DNA from: Clytia hemisphaerica
Taxonomy: Eukaryota > Cnidaria > Hydrozoa > Leptothecata > Clytiidae
Assembly (NCBI GenBank): GCA_902728285.1
Contig: CACVBU010001377.1
Span: forward strand, 845,212-909,211
DNA length: 64,000 nucleotides
Direction: 5' to 3'
Shown here: positions 45,910 through 57,060 of the stretch, piece by piece
Layout: every line of letters begins with the position of its first letter
Position numbering within the stretch: the stretch's first letter is position 1
The notes under the pieces: model-generated
What the model was told of the DNA's origin: nothing
The model's database searches: none
The model's input: only the letters and a program-made list of their open reading frames with translations
Position numbers and translations under genes: made by a program

Positions 45910-48505
45910 GTTGAAATATTTTATGTATATGTTATGTATATAAATGTATATAAAATTCTACGATTCAAACTGATACGAAGTGGACAGCTAAATCATTAAT
46001 GGAAGCTTAGTGGGCTGGTCGGCTACATAGTATAGAAATAGTAAATCAATGGGCAACCTAATATAGAAGACGCTGGAAAATAGGTTCGTCGGATAAGATG
46101 ATATAGATAAAAAAATCACATAGGTCTAATTGTGTAGGTTGTCAAAGTCCTACTTATGCAATGAAATAGTAAATATTAAATATTAGGGAGAAAAACTACT
46201 TTTATGATAATATTTTGATATATTCATAGGAGATCAAACTGAGAAGAAAATTCGAATGTAGAATAGACTAGACGTAATAGCGCAACATCGAATTAACATC
46301 AAAACTAAAATCATTCGGTTAAATTTGTAGATATTGTGATGGCAAAATTTTGGAATGGCTGCGGTAAAATAGAATATAGGTTCGGTCTCATTTAGGAATA
46401 TAAAATGCTAGAACAATGTTTTAGATAAAATAAAATAAATATATCAAAAGGGGAACGCTAGAACCGCTGGTGGGCTAGAAAACACAAGAAGAGTGAGTCC
46501 AAATATATAGCAAGTGATTGAAAATAAATGACCTTGAATAAATGACTAGGCTGCAAATCCTAAAGACTACACCTAAGTATCAGATACTAGATCGACTGTG
46601 TTGATTAAGTTTGTGATTCGAGGTTGAATTGAATTAGCTTAGAGATTTGGCTAGCGCCCTATCAAAATAAAAATTCCAGCATTTATCAGCAAAGCTTTCC
46701 TTTTTGTCAATTCGTTTGATATCAACAGGCAAGTTGTTGAAGCATTTTGCGGCCTCGTGTGCAAAGGTGCCAGTTAGACGAGATGTGTCCTCAATGTCAC
46801 GTGCGACCAAATTACCATTTCGGAGCTCTCTGTCTGGATCCGGTTGTCTATTGAGTTTGAGGTATGACGGCCAGCTGGGGTTGTGGAGAGCGCTATGGGC
46901 AATCTTGGCGATTGTTAGATCAACCATCTCAGAAACTGGTAACCATTCGAGATCGATTACGTCACTGGTTCTGGCATAACTTTTGAGCACGAAGCCAGCG
47001 GCGGCGTTCTGGACTTTCTGAAGACGCTCAACCTAGGCTTTTGTAGCATCGGATAGTAAAGCGATGCCATATGTCAGTTTACTGAGAACCAGTGACTCCA
47101 TAAGCATCTTGCGCTGCTGCCATGATGCGATGTTCTTGAATCGTTTTAAGCTGCGTAACGTGGCAAAACAAGATCTCATGGTATGGTTGACATGTTCAGT
47201 CCAGTCTAGATGCTTATTAAATCTAACACCGAGAATTTTGAAATTTTTGACCTGTTCAATATCCTGCCCAGCGCTTTTGAAACCTGACGAGTTCCGCGAG
47301 GGAATGGCGTTGTGCAAGTTGTCTGGTCGAAAAGACTGTCATTTTTGTCATATTTGTGTTTAGACAAAGATTGTATTGCTCAGACCAAAGGTTGATGTTG
47401 TCTATTTCATTTTGGACCGATTCGATGGCGCTCTGCAGTTCTTGGATCTTTGTGTGTCGGAGTAGCGTAGTATCATCGGCATATAGCAGGTATGTGCTCG
47501 GACCGTTGGTGTTTATAGTGGTCACATACAAGTTGAACAAGATCGGGCCAAGTATACTCCCCTGTGGAACGCCAAACTGTACGTCTAATTTGCTCGATGA
47601 TTTATCGTCGATTTGGGCGTATTGTTTGCGTTCTGATAGATAATCTCTAATCAAATAAAGTACTTTTCGAGAGAAGCCAAGGTTACTAAGTTGTTTTATT
47701 AAAGTTCGATAGTCAACAGTGTCAAAAGCCTTTGAGAAATCGGCAAATACAGATAGCGTTACTTCGCTAATGCTCATTGCAACTTTAATACCGTTTTTCA
47801 GCTTGAGTAGGACGGTTATAGTTGAATGCGATTTTCTGAAACCAGATTGATGATTGTTTTGTAGTCTGTCAAGGATTGGGGGTCGGTGACTTTGGGATCT
47901 GGGCAAATTCGGCTAGTTTTCCATTCTTCTGGGAAGGTCGATGATTGGATACAGTTATTGATGATATTGGGATACTGGCTTGATGAATTTTGAAGGGATG
48001 TTGTCGGGTCAGGTGGAACAATCTGATCTAAGTTTCTGGATAGCTCTCGAAACTTCATCGTACGTAGCAGGACGGAGATGGAAGCTGTCTGGATGTTCGG
48101 GTAGTTCTTCAATGAACGATTTTGAGAGGTCTCCTGCATTTCTTCCTGTTGTCCTCATGGCAGTTGAGTTGAAAAACTTGTTAATTTCGTCTGGATCAAC
48201 GTCCATGCGTTTTTGTCTGAGATGTAGTAATTTACTGATGACTTTCCATGTTTCGGCTGAGGATTTGTTAGCTAGGAGGTTCTTAAGAAATTTCTTTTTC
48301 GCTCCTCGGATGGTCGATTTGAGGTTGTTCCTCACGTTTCTTAGTTGGTCAAGTTGTTCATTGTTGCGGTTATTTTTCAAATATACCCGTAGTTCATTTT
48401 TCTGCCGTTGTAAATCTTGAACATCAAGATCTTTCATCCATGGGGATGAAGGACGGGAAGGACGGTTTGTCGTTACTCGTTTGAACCAAAACCTACACAC
48501 CCCTA
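45910..48505 (-). pseudogene. Decayed non-LTR retrotransposon (CR1/L2/Jockey-like RT)
   Basis: On the minus strand, from 48500 down: a spacer domain (SSPWMKDLDVQDLQRQK; EEWKTSRICPDPKV), then RT motifs QSGFRKSHSTITVLL, VFADFSKAFDTVD, VPQGSILGPILFNLYV and the catalytic YADDTTLL. Then come the thumb (FKILGVRFNKHLDWTEHV) and a C-terminal region ending at 46634 (CWNFYFDRALAKS). Frame changes lie near 47330 and 47900-48000, and an in-frame TAG near 47035. About 40 residues expected between LTDYK and NNHQSGF are missing. There is no endonuclease, so the copy is 5'-truncated at about 48505. About 600 bp of 3' UTR-like sequence may run to TATA-rich DNA near 45910-45960. It sits in an intron of the DUF6589 gene, opposite in strand. 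Confidence 0.85.
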
Positions 48506-49129
48506 AAAAAATTCACACAAAATTTTACAAAAACATCTTTTACCGAGAAAATATAAAACTTGAAAATGTCAAACTTCCAGTAAGATAATTTTTTATTTCT
48601 AATTTTTTTTTGTTTCTTTTAGTATAATTGGGATCTTTGAATTTTGAATTTGAATTTTTTCAAAGTATCCTCTCAGCACAAGTGCACGCTTGGAGCTGAT
48701 AAGGTTCTCATCAATAGAATGAATCTATGTTCTGAGGTGAAGAAACGTGTCTCTGCAACAAAGCAATTTATGCTCATTGAGCTTAGATCACGTATTATCG
48801 CTGCAGGAATGAATAAGCCTGGTCTAAGCAGTATGCATGAAACGAAAGATCTTAATGAATACAAATCAAATAAAGATTCTAAGAAGAAGTAATTTTATGT
48901 GTTTTTTTTTTTACTTCTAACCTTTCATATAAGCATACAGTAAAATCGTGCTGATAATTATGCAAAATTTTGTTTTCACAATATGCTTTATTGCATGCTT
49001 AGTAGAGTAAAGTCGAAAGGTTCGTTAATCTTGGTACATATTTCTGAGTTTTTAGTAGTATTTTTGAGCGTTCACTTTTAATTTTTAAAAGATGCGAATA
49101 ATTTTAATACATTATGTCTTCAAATTCAG

Positions 49130-49338
49130 GTTCCTTGAAACTCTTTGTAGAGAAATCGTCGACAAGTTTGTATTGGTTTCCTCAATTGCTGAGCAACATC
49201 TGACCAATTCACAAATGGCTTCGAAAGTAGTTGATGGTAAATTTGAATGCAGAGCTGAGGGCTGCCAAAAATGTTTCCAGAATGATAGAAAAGCTAAGGA
49301 AAACCATGAAGTTAAAGAACATAGGATTAAAACCACTG
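49130..49338 (+). CDS. C2H2-like finger exon of the DUF6589 gene
   Basis: It has an acceptor TTCAG and donor GTAAGT. The frame includes ECRAEGCQKCF and ENHEVKEH, a C-x4-C...H-x4-H arrangement, after a helical stretch (LVSSIAEQHLTNSQ). Such a finger is typical of the part of DUF6589 proteins just after the central domain, as I recall. Confidence 0.6.
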
Positions 49339-50098
49339 GTAAGTTATTCATTACTATTATTATTCCTATTTTGAGTACTAAAAGTTTACAAGGAAAACAA
49401 TTGTTTTAGGATAAAAATGGGAAGCTCAACTACCAAACCAGTCTGTTGGAAATTCTACTTTTATGGCACAATTTCAATGACTCGGTTAGTGAAGGTGATG
49501 TTGTTGGAAATTCCTCTTTCCTTATTTTTTACAAGACGGACCTGGCAGTCGTAAATGTGCCTTAGAATCGTTTTATCTCTTGCTTCAAGTCAATTCACTT
49601 CTTCCACAACGCATCGCACACGAAACGATTTGGAATATAACAGCTAAAACAAAAGAAAACTGGAAAAGATATATTTCGATTTCCTTGCTCAAAATTGCTT
49701 TCTTCTCATAATATAAGATAGCCATCTAACCTAAAGAGACTTATTGGTTTCAAACATTAATCTTCATCGGTTTAAGAAAAGGGGTACCCTCTAGTTTGAC
49801 CCAGTTTTTTTGGGTCTGGTGGTGATAGAATTGGTACAATTTCAGTACATGATGGGTATATTGTGATTTGATAAAATAGTTCTTTTTAAGTGCCTATCCA
49901 AAATTTACCACATGATAGATGATTAAGGTCAATCTTTTTATATCAACGGATACTAAAAATCTGAGCCTTAGCCAAAGTCTTTTGGTTCTTTAAAGAAAGA
50001 ATGTGTGAAAGGTTATTTTTAACACACAAAGATAATTGTTAATTGAATTGAGAGTGAATGATATTTTTTTCATCGAACAATATTCTATTTAATTTTAG

Positions 50099-50418
50099 GT
50101 GGAAATATCCCACTTGATTTGGAGATGGAGCATTGCATCCGAATCATCAAAAACATCAAGCGTAGATTGGGTCCAAATGCCCTCAACCGACACATTATGG
50201 ATCAATATTGCAAAGCCCTGAACGTCAACAAGCAATTATGTACCAACATTGACCAAATGACAGGAATCATCAGACGTTCAGGCAAGAATACCAAAAAAAG
50301 TGACAAAAATGACTTGGAGAAACTTGTTGGCGAGTTACTTTCAGAAAAGGTGTTTCGTTCGGAAGCTGGTAGAAACTACAACCACTTCAATATGACAAAA
50401 AGTTTACTAACAAACTAG
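50099..50418 (+). CDS. Terminal exon of the DUF6589 gene
   Basis: It begins after acceptor TTTTAG. GNIPLDLEMEHCIRI leads, then a helical region (KNIKRRLGPNALNRHIMDQY) and a basic linker (RRSGKNTKKSDKND). It ends with GELLSEKVFRSEAGRNYNHF and TAG at 50416. The family-typical 'PLDLxMEH' block is intact. The last 58 coding bases form one arm of a perfect hairpin with the 3' UTR. Confidence 0.7.
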
Positions 50419-50487
50419 AACTTTCATGACATATTGAAGTGGTTGTAGTTTCTACCAGCTTCCGAACGAAACACCTTTTCTGAAAGT
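50337..50487. repeat. Perfect 58-bp inverted repeat across the stop codon
   Basis: 50337-50394 (ACTTTCAGAAAAGGTGTTTC ... CACTTCAATATG) is exactly mirrored at 50430-50487, with a 35-nt loop that contains the TAG stop codon. The right arm is an inverted duplication of the end of the coding exon. Confidence 0.95.
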
Positions 50488-52960
50488 ATTAAAAAGATGG
50501 AAACTTGTAAAACCGTTCGCTAAATTATACCACATATATTTTAAAACATAGACCTACAGTCTGTATCTCAAGCTTGCAAAAATGTATTGTCAAATAACTT
50601 TGTTCTTTTCAGTGAGGCGCGTAATTTTGGAGGAAAATATTTAACTACAAATTTTGATTTTTCTATCTTACTTGCAAATTTCTCAGACAGATAACAATGT
50701 ACATCCATGTTGATGTCAAGTGTTATTAGAATTTAAAAAGAAAACGTTGTTTTAGTACATTAATATTTTTTAAAGATCTATTCATTTAAGAAAAGCACAT
50801 TTGATATTTTTTTTTATTTATATTTTTAACAAACTAACATTTTTTGAATGTTTCCATTTTTACGTCTCAAAATAGATTTTTTATCTGTATTGTTATACAA
50901 AGAAACAAGTTTATGAAATTAAAAAGACAAGTTTGAACCATTACATTACATACAAACTAAGACTATATTTTTGTGCATAGTTCTTCATAAGACCTTTCTT
51001 AAATAAATCTCGTTTCTCAAGGTTCTCCTCCCTCAAATTAATAAGTCTGCAAAAGGAAATTCGATAGATGAAAAGCATTCAAAATCGACAGAAGAACATC
51101 TTCCTCCTGACTACAAACTAAATACAAAGACTGAAAATTTTAAAAGCATTCTACTATGGAACGCGGACCCTTTCTGTACCCTTCTGTGCAATTTTTGGAA
51201 CAGTGTCTCACATAAATAAAATATTAGGTTTTTTAATTTACACCAATTCTATTTTTTCAGAGGCACACTTTAACAACTAAAACTAAAATTTCATTTTGAA
51301 AACACAGTTTCGTGAAAAATGTAGAACCTCTACTAACTTTTGACATTTTGTCTTTCGGCTGAACCTCCCAAAGGAAGGCTGGCATGCTCAGCCAAACATG
51401 ATTCGATCCATAACATGCAGAGATTGGTAGAGGTTATCACCACTCTCTGACCCGCGTCTCTGCCTTTAAAAAATCTTTCAACATTTAAATTTCAACATCA
51501 AACTACTAAAAATATATGATTATACTTTATCAGAAAGATATAATGTTTTAGCTATGATAAATACCCCAAAATCTATATAGAAAAATCTACCTAGAATAAT
51601 TGTAGCTTAAAAAAACAGCATGTAATAACCAAATATAACTATGGCCCTATACAAGATTTTAAAGACTGTTGCTGATTTCCAGTGAAATACCTTGAGGGAA
51701 CTAATTCTGGCCTATTAGACAAACTTTGCTATATTATTCTTGCCAAATTAAAAAAAAATCACTGACTTGCCAAAATAAGTTCCCGTCATAATTAAAAGAA
51801 TCCTTTACTTGCCAAAATTTTGTTAAAGTAAAAAATCTTTCTTGTTCACATAAAACCAAGTTTTTTCTTACTTTTTTTAGGTTAGGTTTTAGGTTAGTCA
51901 AATGAATATCCCACCAAACATTTCAACAAAATTGTTGACTCGCCAAAATTTAAACATTGCTTAGACGCCAAAATGTCGCTCGTGCATTGCATGATTTATA
52001 TATGCATTTTGAGCTCGTCGCTCGTGCATTGCATGATTTATATATGCACTTTGAGCTTGTCACTCGTGCATTTTGGAATTGGCGTCAGTCTGGTTGTCAC
52101 ATCGTGTTAAATATTTCGAAACGTAATAAACGTTATTTACTATAAACTTGTCTGATCTTTAAGCTTTGTGAACTTGCTCCAAAATCACACAAAAAGGGGA
52201 CTTTATGTTTGATCTTAAATAATAAATTTTTTGTAACGTGTAATTCGTCAATCGATCGTTTGCTTTTTTCGGAAATTTTTTTTTAAATATAAACTACTTT
52301 TACGCCTTGATTTTTCACATGTTCTTGCTATACATTTGAAATTTAACACAATGTGAAAGGGTGGTTGGGCGGACCAGACTCTTTTTATGTTTTTATAAGC
52401 ATAACAGTAAGCATATTCCAGGCTTGGATATGGAGAAAATTAAATGTAAGTTTTCACCAATTTTGGATTGCCTTCGCGGGCCAATTTCTTTCAAAAATAA
52501 GGACTTATTTTTATGAGCACAGAAAATATTTACGAGGATAAAATTTCGCGAATCAGCCCCTTTTTGAACTAAGTTTCGACAAAAGTTATCATTAGTTTTT
52601 CGCGAAGATTTTATTTCGCGAATTTTGAAGAAAACTCTAATCTTCACGCAAATTAATCCACTTAAGGTACAACCAGAGCAATAAATGGAAGCAAATTTTA
52701 AGCAGGGGGGTCTTTGTTCTATGTTCCCAGCACCTTCGCAGCCTCAAGTGTAACGCTGTTGGTTTCTGTGTGCCTTTTTCATTCTTGGCTTTTGTTTTAA
52801 TTTCAGGTTATTGTTACCCTTCAAGTAACCTCAAATGGATCGAAAATTCAAAGACTTCACATAACCTATTTCAATGTAAGGGATGGTTTGTAATTTTTTT
52901 GATTGAATTCTTCCTTTTTTGTCTTAAAGTTCGTCCATTTTCATTTGGAATAATTTCTGA
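50488..52960. other. No recognisable gene; short dispersed repeats
   Basis: Weak inverted pairs occur, such as AACCTCTACTAAC near 51327 with GGTAGAGGTT near 51430. Repeated TTGCCAAAAT/CTCGCCAAAAT phrases run from 51740 to 51960. A tandem duplication of about 48 bp lies at 51975-52072 (GTCGCTCGTGCATTGCATG, then TTTATATATGCA). TTCGCGAA-type phrases occur at 52545-52640. There is no convincing coding block. Confidence 0.4.
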
Positions 52961-53064
52961 GGCCTGGAAAACCCGAGTTACGACGAATGACATCATAATT
53001 TGAGACTTGTGACGTCACATTCGTCGTAACTTGGGTTTTTGTAACTCGGGTTTTCCAGGCCTCC
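52958..53064. repeat. Short fold-back MITE
   Basis: GAGGCCTGGAAAACCCGAG at 52960 is mirrored by CTCGGGTTTTCCAGGCCTC ending at 53063. The inner phrase GTTACGACGAATG is also mirrored, at about 53020. Total length is about 105 bp. Confidence 0.75.
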
Positions 53065-53083
53065 CTTTTCCTGCTGTTCACTT

Positions 53084-53244
53084 TACAGTTGATGCTCTCT
53101 AATTAGATGTTCTACTTTTCGATACGTTCCTTTTTTCGATAAAATTAAAGTCACTTTCAAACAACGCTCTATTAATCGATAATCCCCCCTATTCGATGAA
53201 AATACAATCCCCCTTGAAAATCGAATTAGAGAGCGTCAACTGTA
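53084..53244. mobile_element. 157-bp Tc1/mariner-type MITE
   Basis: The element at 53086-53242 begins CAGTTGATGCTCTCTAATT and ends AATTAGAGAGCGTCAACTG. It is flanked by TA dinucleotides on both sides. A TA duplication plus CAGTTGA-type termini fits the Tc1/mariner/pogo group. It is non-coding. Confidence 0.75.
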
Positions 53245-53417
53245 GTTTATTTATATATCCAATTGCTATAGGAAAAGGAACTTTCGTGAGAATTGAAATC
53301 ATGTTAATCTATTTGGCGGATAGATCAAGGGAAAGTTTGTTGTAAACCACTCGGAGTTCCAATGTTGAAATTGTTATCTTTCTCGTCTAGATTTATCTCC
53401 TAATAACTAAAATAAAA

Positions 53418-54533
53418 ATGTCGTCTTCCGAACTAACTAAATCCAGCGACCAAGCGACAATCAAGGCTCAAGAAGCTGAAATTATAAGCATAAAAGCTCA
53501 ATTAGCCAGTGAGTATTTTTATTTACGGCTGTGCAAGTCAAAACAAGATTTTTGCAAGATTTGCAATCAACTAAATTTTACAACTTCTTCTGCAAGTGAA
53601 ACTCAGGTAAGTTATGGCATGTCTCAAAAACCTGAAAATTACCATAATTTTTGAAGGCCATTAGCCGGCAGAAAATGAGGAAACCAATGATTTGCTACGA
53701 AAGGTACCATGATGAAGTTTCGCTGTAGAGGTGTTACCTAATTGTTTACACCCTTATTTTCGCGAAAAACCGCAAAAACTAAAAAATGCTGACGTCAGCA
53801 AAACTTGTTTTTTAAATAACTCCAGTTTGGCTAAAGATAGAAGCATGAAATTTGGACTGAATTTGCGTATCATTAAAAGGATCATTTTGCAAAAATAGAT
53901 TTTTTGAAATTTTGCTGACATCAGCACTTTATTGCAAAATTTCGTATTTTGTTGATTTCTGCTGACGAAAGCAAAATTTCAAAAAGTTTTTTTTGCAAAA
54001 TGATCCTTTTAATGATATTCAACGTTGGTCCAAAATTCATGTTTCTACCATTAGCCAAATTGGAGATATTCAAAAAACAAGTTTTTTTTGTTGCTATGGT
54101 AACCAATGACGTCATTTTCCATGGCAACAGGGGGTGTTAGAATTGTGTAGCCTAAGATTTTATTAATCCTTGAGGGGTCAGTGCATCAGATCAAAAGTTA
54201 GTTTGCTTGTAACAAACCTGTGCACACGAGAAGCTTTTTTACTACATAAGCCCCTGCACTAAACGGTTTATAACTTGTATTAACATAGCATGAATGGGTG
54301 CTAAAATGAATTGGTCAAAATATGAACATGTCTGGTTTTGGAGATCTAAACTTAGATTAATCATACTCTTTTTTTATTACAGAACGTACGTATCGCGAAT
54401 TTCTCTACGAGGTCAGGGAGCACGGGACCAACGACAACTCCGACCTGGCGTTCGGTTGCTGGGTTCGTGGGCTTGGTTTGTCCAAGCCCCGACCTTGCCC
54501 AAACAATAATTCGAATAAAAGAAAAAAAAATTA
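53418..54533 (+). CDS. Small spliced gene, coiled-coil-like N-terminus, unidentified
   Basis: The first exon starts at the ATG at 53418 and encodes SSSELTKSSDQATIKAQEAE, then IISIKAQLA, a heptad-like stretch. It ends at a consensus CAG|GTAAGT at 53606/53607, or earlier at GTGAGT 53510. A short exon may follow at about 53664-53702 (PAENEETNDLLRK). The final exon starts after ATTACAG at about 54382 and is unusually G+C-rich (YREFLYEVREHGTNDNSD, then LAFGCWVRGLGLSKPRP). AATAAA at about 54513 follows closely, as expected for a 3' end. Three frames are open in the last exon, so its frame is inferred. I do not recognise the protein. It may be a host gene or a retained fragment. Confidence 0.45.
53741..54141. 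mobile_element. 400-bp fold-back MITE within the putative gene
   Basis: Long arms (about 53796-53930 and 53940-54100) share GATCATTTTGCAAAAA / TTTTTTGCAAAATGATC and AAACTTGTTTTTTAAATA-type sequence. The ends near AATTGTTTACACCC and GGGTGTTAGAATT resemble each other in reverse. It lies in the interval that would be an intron of the 53418-54533 gene. Confidence 0.7.
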
Positions 54534-55282
54534 AAACTCAACGTGTACTTTTCTGTCTTTATTCCCTCCACCCCTGTGATTGTGCTTTTGATGAAAAGGC
54601 AGCTCTCTGCTTTTATCCAATTTTGAATTTTCAGTCAAATCTCTCTATCATGCTCCCGTTGGCACAAACCATTGTTGTGCCCCTCCTCAGTCACTAAACT
54701 TCACCTCCTCTATTGTTAATTGCACATCGAAATTAGAACGTTCTTCTGATATAATGAGATAATAATAACAGTTGAAAAATGAAATTTTCAGCAGGGTATT
54801 CCTTGCTCCTTATTTCATCAACAATTGTTGCAGTTGAAATACCTATCCTTGCGAAATAGGCCTAAAATAAAACCTAAAAATTGTCGGTGACGGTATTTGA
54901 AGATTATTTTCTACGATATTTCGGTATATGGGGGGGGGCGGCGGTATTTCGGTATTCAAGACCCCTTTAAAGTAATGATATCAGTACATATAGTGCTCTA
55001 CGTAATAAAAAAATCGGTTTGAGTTAACTTTTTTTTGCACTTCCGCTAAATTAAAACGCATCGAGATTGCAAAAATTTGAATAATTTTCGGCAGAAAACC
55101 CATGAAAGTGTCCGTACTTGACAAAAAATGGCAATTTTAAGCTTCAGGCTTATTCGCTAAAATTTTCAAAACTCTTGACTCACAAAATTAAAACCAAAAG
55201 ATTTCACGACTCTTTTTGGCTCGCGTAATTTAATCCGAATAAAGCAAAAAATAATTAGCCCAGGAGCCTTCTATCTGTATTA
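54534..55282. other. No recognisable gene
   Basis: A CGGTATTTCGGTAT phrase repeats near 54890-54955 around a G run. The rest is ordinary A+T-rich DNA. Confidence 0.4.
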
Positions 55283-55499
55283 CCTTGAGAGAAGAAATTT
55301 TGGCGGAATTTATTTTCGCGATTCAAGAATATTTCTAAATTTGGCGAGAATTAATTTGGGCGAATGACTTTGTTTAATATTTTAACTGAAAAAGGGTAAA
55401 AACATATCTAGGAAAAATAAAGACTTTACCGAAGGTAAATCAAATTTGGCGAATTTATCAGGCAATTCGCCAAATTCGCCAAAATTTCTTCTCTTAAGA
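55283..55499. mobile_element. About 215-bp MITE with TTGGCG-rich ends
   Basis: TTGAGAGAAGAAATTTTGGC at the left and GCCAAAATTTCTTCTCTTAA at the right form a near-perfect 25-bp TIR. The interior is rich in TTGGCGAAT/ATTCGCCAA. Related phrases occur at 51740-51960 and 58930-59040. Confidence 0.75.
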
Positions 55500-55649
55500 T
55501 ACATTTGAAAATATTTTCGATTTCCAAGGATGGAAATTTCAAGTTTTCTTAGTTGGAAAAAAGATAAAATCTAATGGAAAATCCAACCTGGAAAAGGTGG
55601 GACATTCTCCAAGGTTGGAAATTTTTGCATTTTCCATGGCTTGAAATTT

Positions 55650-55860
55650 TCAAAAATCCAGTATTTTTTTTAAAATTCAGTTGGAAAAAAGCCAAAATCC
55701 ATGCTAAACAAGGTTGGAATCTTTTAAAATTCAGTTGGAAAAAAGCCAAAATCCAAGCTAAACAATGTTGGAATCTTTTAAAATTCAGTTGGAAAAAAGC
55801 CAAAATCCAAGCTAAACAAGGTTGGAATTTTCGAAAATCCAGGTTGAAAATTGCCAAAAT
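55650..55860 (+). repeat. 54-bp tandem repeat
   Basis: Three full copies and one partial copy of a unit containing TTCAGTTGGAAAAAAGCC and AAGCTAAACAAGGTTGG. The overlapping ORFs on both strands (102-108 codons, with internal repetition) are by-products of a unit length divisible by three. Confidence 0.9.
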
Positions 55861-55979
55861 CCAAAAAATGATGGCAGAAATGTGGAAAAAGAGATCTTAA
55901 ACAAGGTTTTTGTTTTCGTGAACAGTCTTGTGAACTCGCTAGCCTAGGCTTGATGGCTCCCGGTCACTCTCTCGTTATT

Positions 55980-56512
55980 GTTCGCACAGATACGTGGTCG
56001 ATCTTAGATCACTCACACAGCTCAGCAGGGCACTATTTGAAACTATGACACAAGTACACTATGTGCTTCACTGTTCGAACTCACTGTGATTGACCGAGGC
56101 CGCTCCGAAGGAACGCCTCACCTGACGGAAACTTACAGCTTGACTGCTCACACTATAGCTTAATATCTAGGTCAGCTATACATCAAAACAGTTTTGGGTT
56201 GGGCGAAAAATCGCTTGTGGTTTTCCTCAAAGGACATGCGCAGAAAAATGGTTACANTTCGCACAGATACGTGGTTGATCTTAGATCACTCACACAGCTC
56301 AGCAGGGCACAATTTGAAACTATGACACAAGTACACTATGTGCTTCACTGTGCGATTGACCGAGGCCGCTCCGAAGGAACGCCTCACCTGACGGAAACTT
56401 ACAGCTTGAATGCTCACATTATAGCCTAATATCTAGGTTAGATATACATCAAAACAGTTTTGCGCGAAAAATCGCTTGTCGTTTTCTCAAAGGACATGCG
56501 CAGAAAGTGGTA
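55980..56512 (+). repeat. Direct duplication of about 265 bp split by a single N
   Basis: The first copy at about 55980-56256 and the second at about 56258-56512 share GCACAGATACGTGG through to GGACATGCGCAGAAA with only minor changes. The single N at 56257 falls exactly at the junction. Confidence 0.9.
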
Positions 56513-57060
56513 CAAAAACGTAATTTCCACATAGATTTTTAACGTTTTCCAAACTGTTTGGAGAAACAAAAATTTCCAATCCAATCGAAAGAGTTTCAAT
56601 TTCACAAAAATGTAATTTCCACATGGATTTTTACGTTTTCCAAACTGTTTGGAGAAACACAAATTTCCAACCCAAAAGGTCTAGTTTTCCAAGGAGGAGT
56701 CTCAATTTCACAAAAATGTAATATCCCCATGGATTTTTAACGTTTTCAAAACTGTTTGGGCGAAACACAAATTTCCAACCCATAAAGTCTAGTTTTCCAA
56801 GAAAGGGTCTCAATCTTAGAAAAATGTAATTTCCACATGGATTTTTAACGTTTTCCAAACTGTTTGGGAGAAACACAGCAAATTTCCGACCCAAAAAGTC
56901 TACTTTTTCAACCCGAGGTATCAAATTTACAAAAATATGATTTTCACATCGATTTTTGACCTTTTTTTCAATTCCCAAACTGTTCGGAAAATAAAAATTT
57001 CCCACCCAAAAAGTCATGTTTTCGAACCAGTCTTGGAAAATCTGTAATTTCTGCATTGTT
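56513..57060. repeat. Satellite with unit of about 95 bp
   Basis: Five or six copies containing AATTTCCACATGGATTTTTA, CGTTTTCCAAACTGTTTGG and AGAAACACAAATTTCCAACC. The minus-strand ORF of 141 codons repeats with the same period and is not a gene. Confidence 0.88.

Larger units (their letters stand above)
43200..50418 (+). pseudogene. DUF6589-family gene, multi-exon, interrupted by a LINE
   Basis: I recognise in order: about 43200-43371 (LAKAVWTTPVLKEAIIPVVL, donor GTAAGC); about 43428-43771 (FSIEDVVNELKEKCPM, TAVLLKNRSPRMTAQQLYI); about 44518-44586; about 44720-44790; and about 44946-45285 (SVIDNFDTHVKVSEMNEDN, then in another frame SSEVIKHIPHDYSKEM). Then come 45467-45706 (LGMIYENENTTEGMIKVL, RFEGLHYEVADFHADI), about 48660-48891, 49130-49338 (C2H2-like finger), about 49410-49680, and 50099-50418 (GGNIPLDLEMEHCIRIIK). 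These are successive landmarks of DUF6589 proteins, a family I regard as transposon-associated; its function is not established. Frame changes at T runs (near 45215 and 49530) and a LINE insertion suggest decay, though most splice sites are intact. Confidence 0.75.

Noticed and set aside
55549-55900. ORFs of about 105 codons on both strands
   Set aside because: They are by-products of a 54-bp tandem repeat whose length is divisible by three.
56631-57056. Minus-strand ORF of 141 codons
   Set aside because: It is periodic with the 95-bp satellite and has no recognisable domain.
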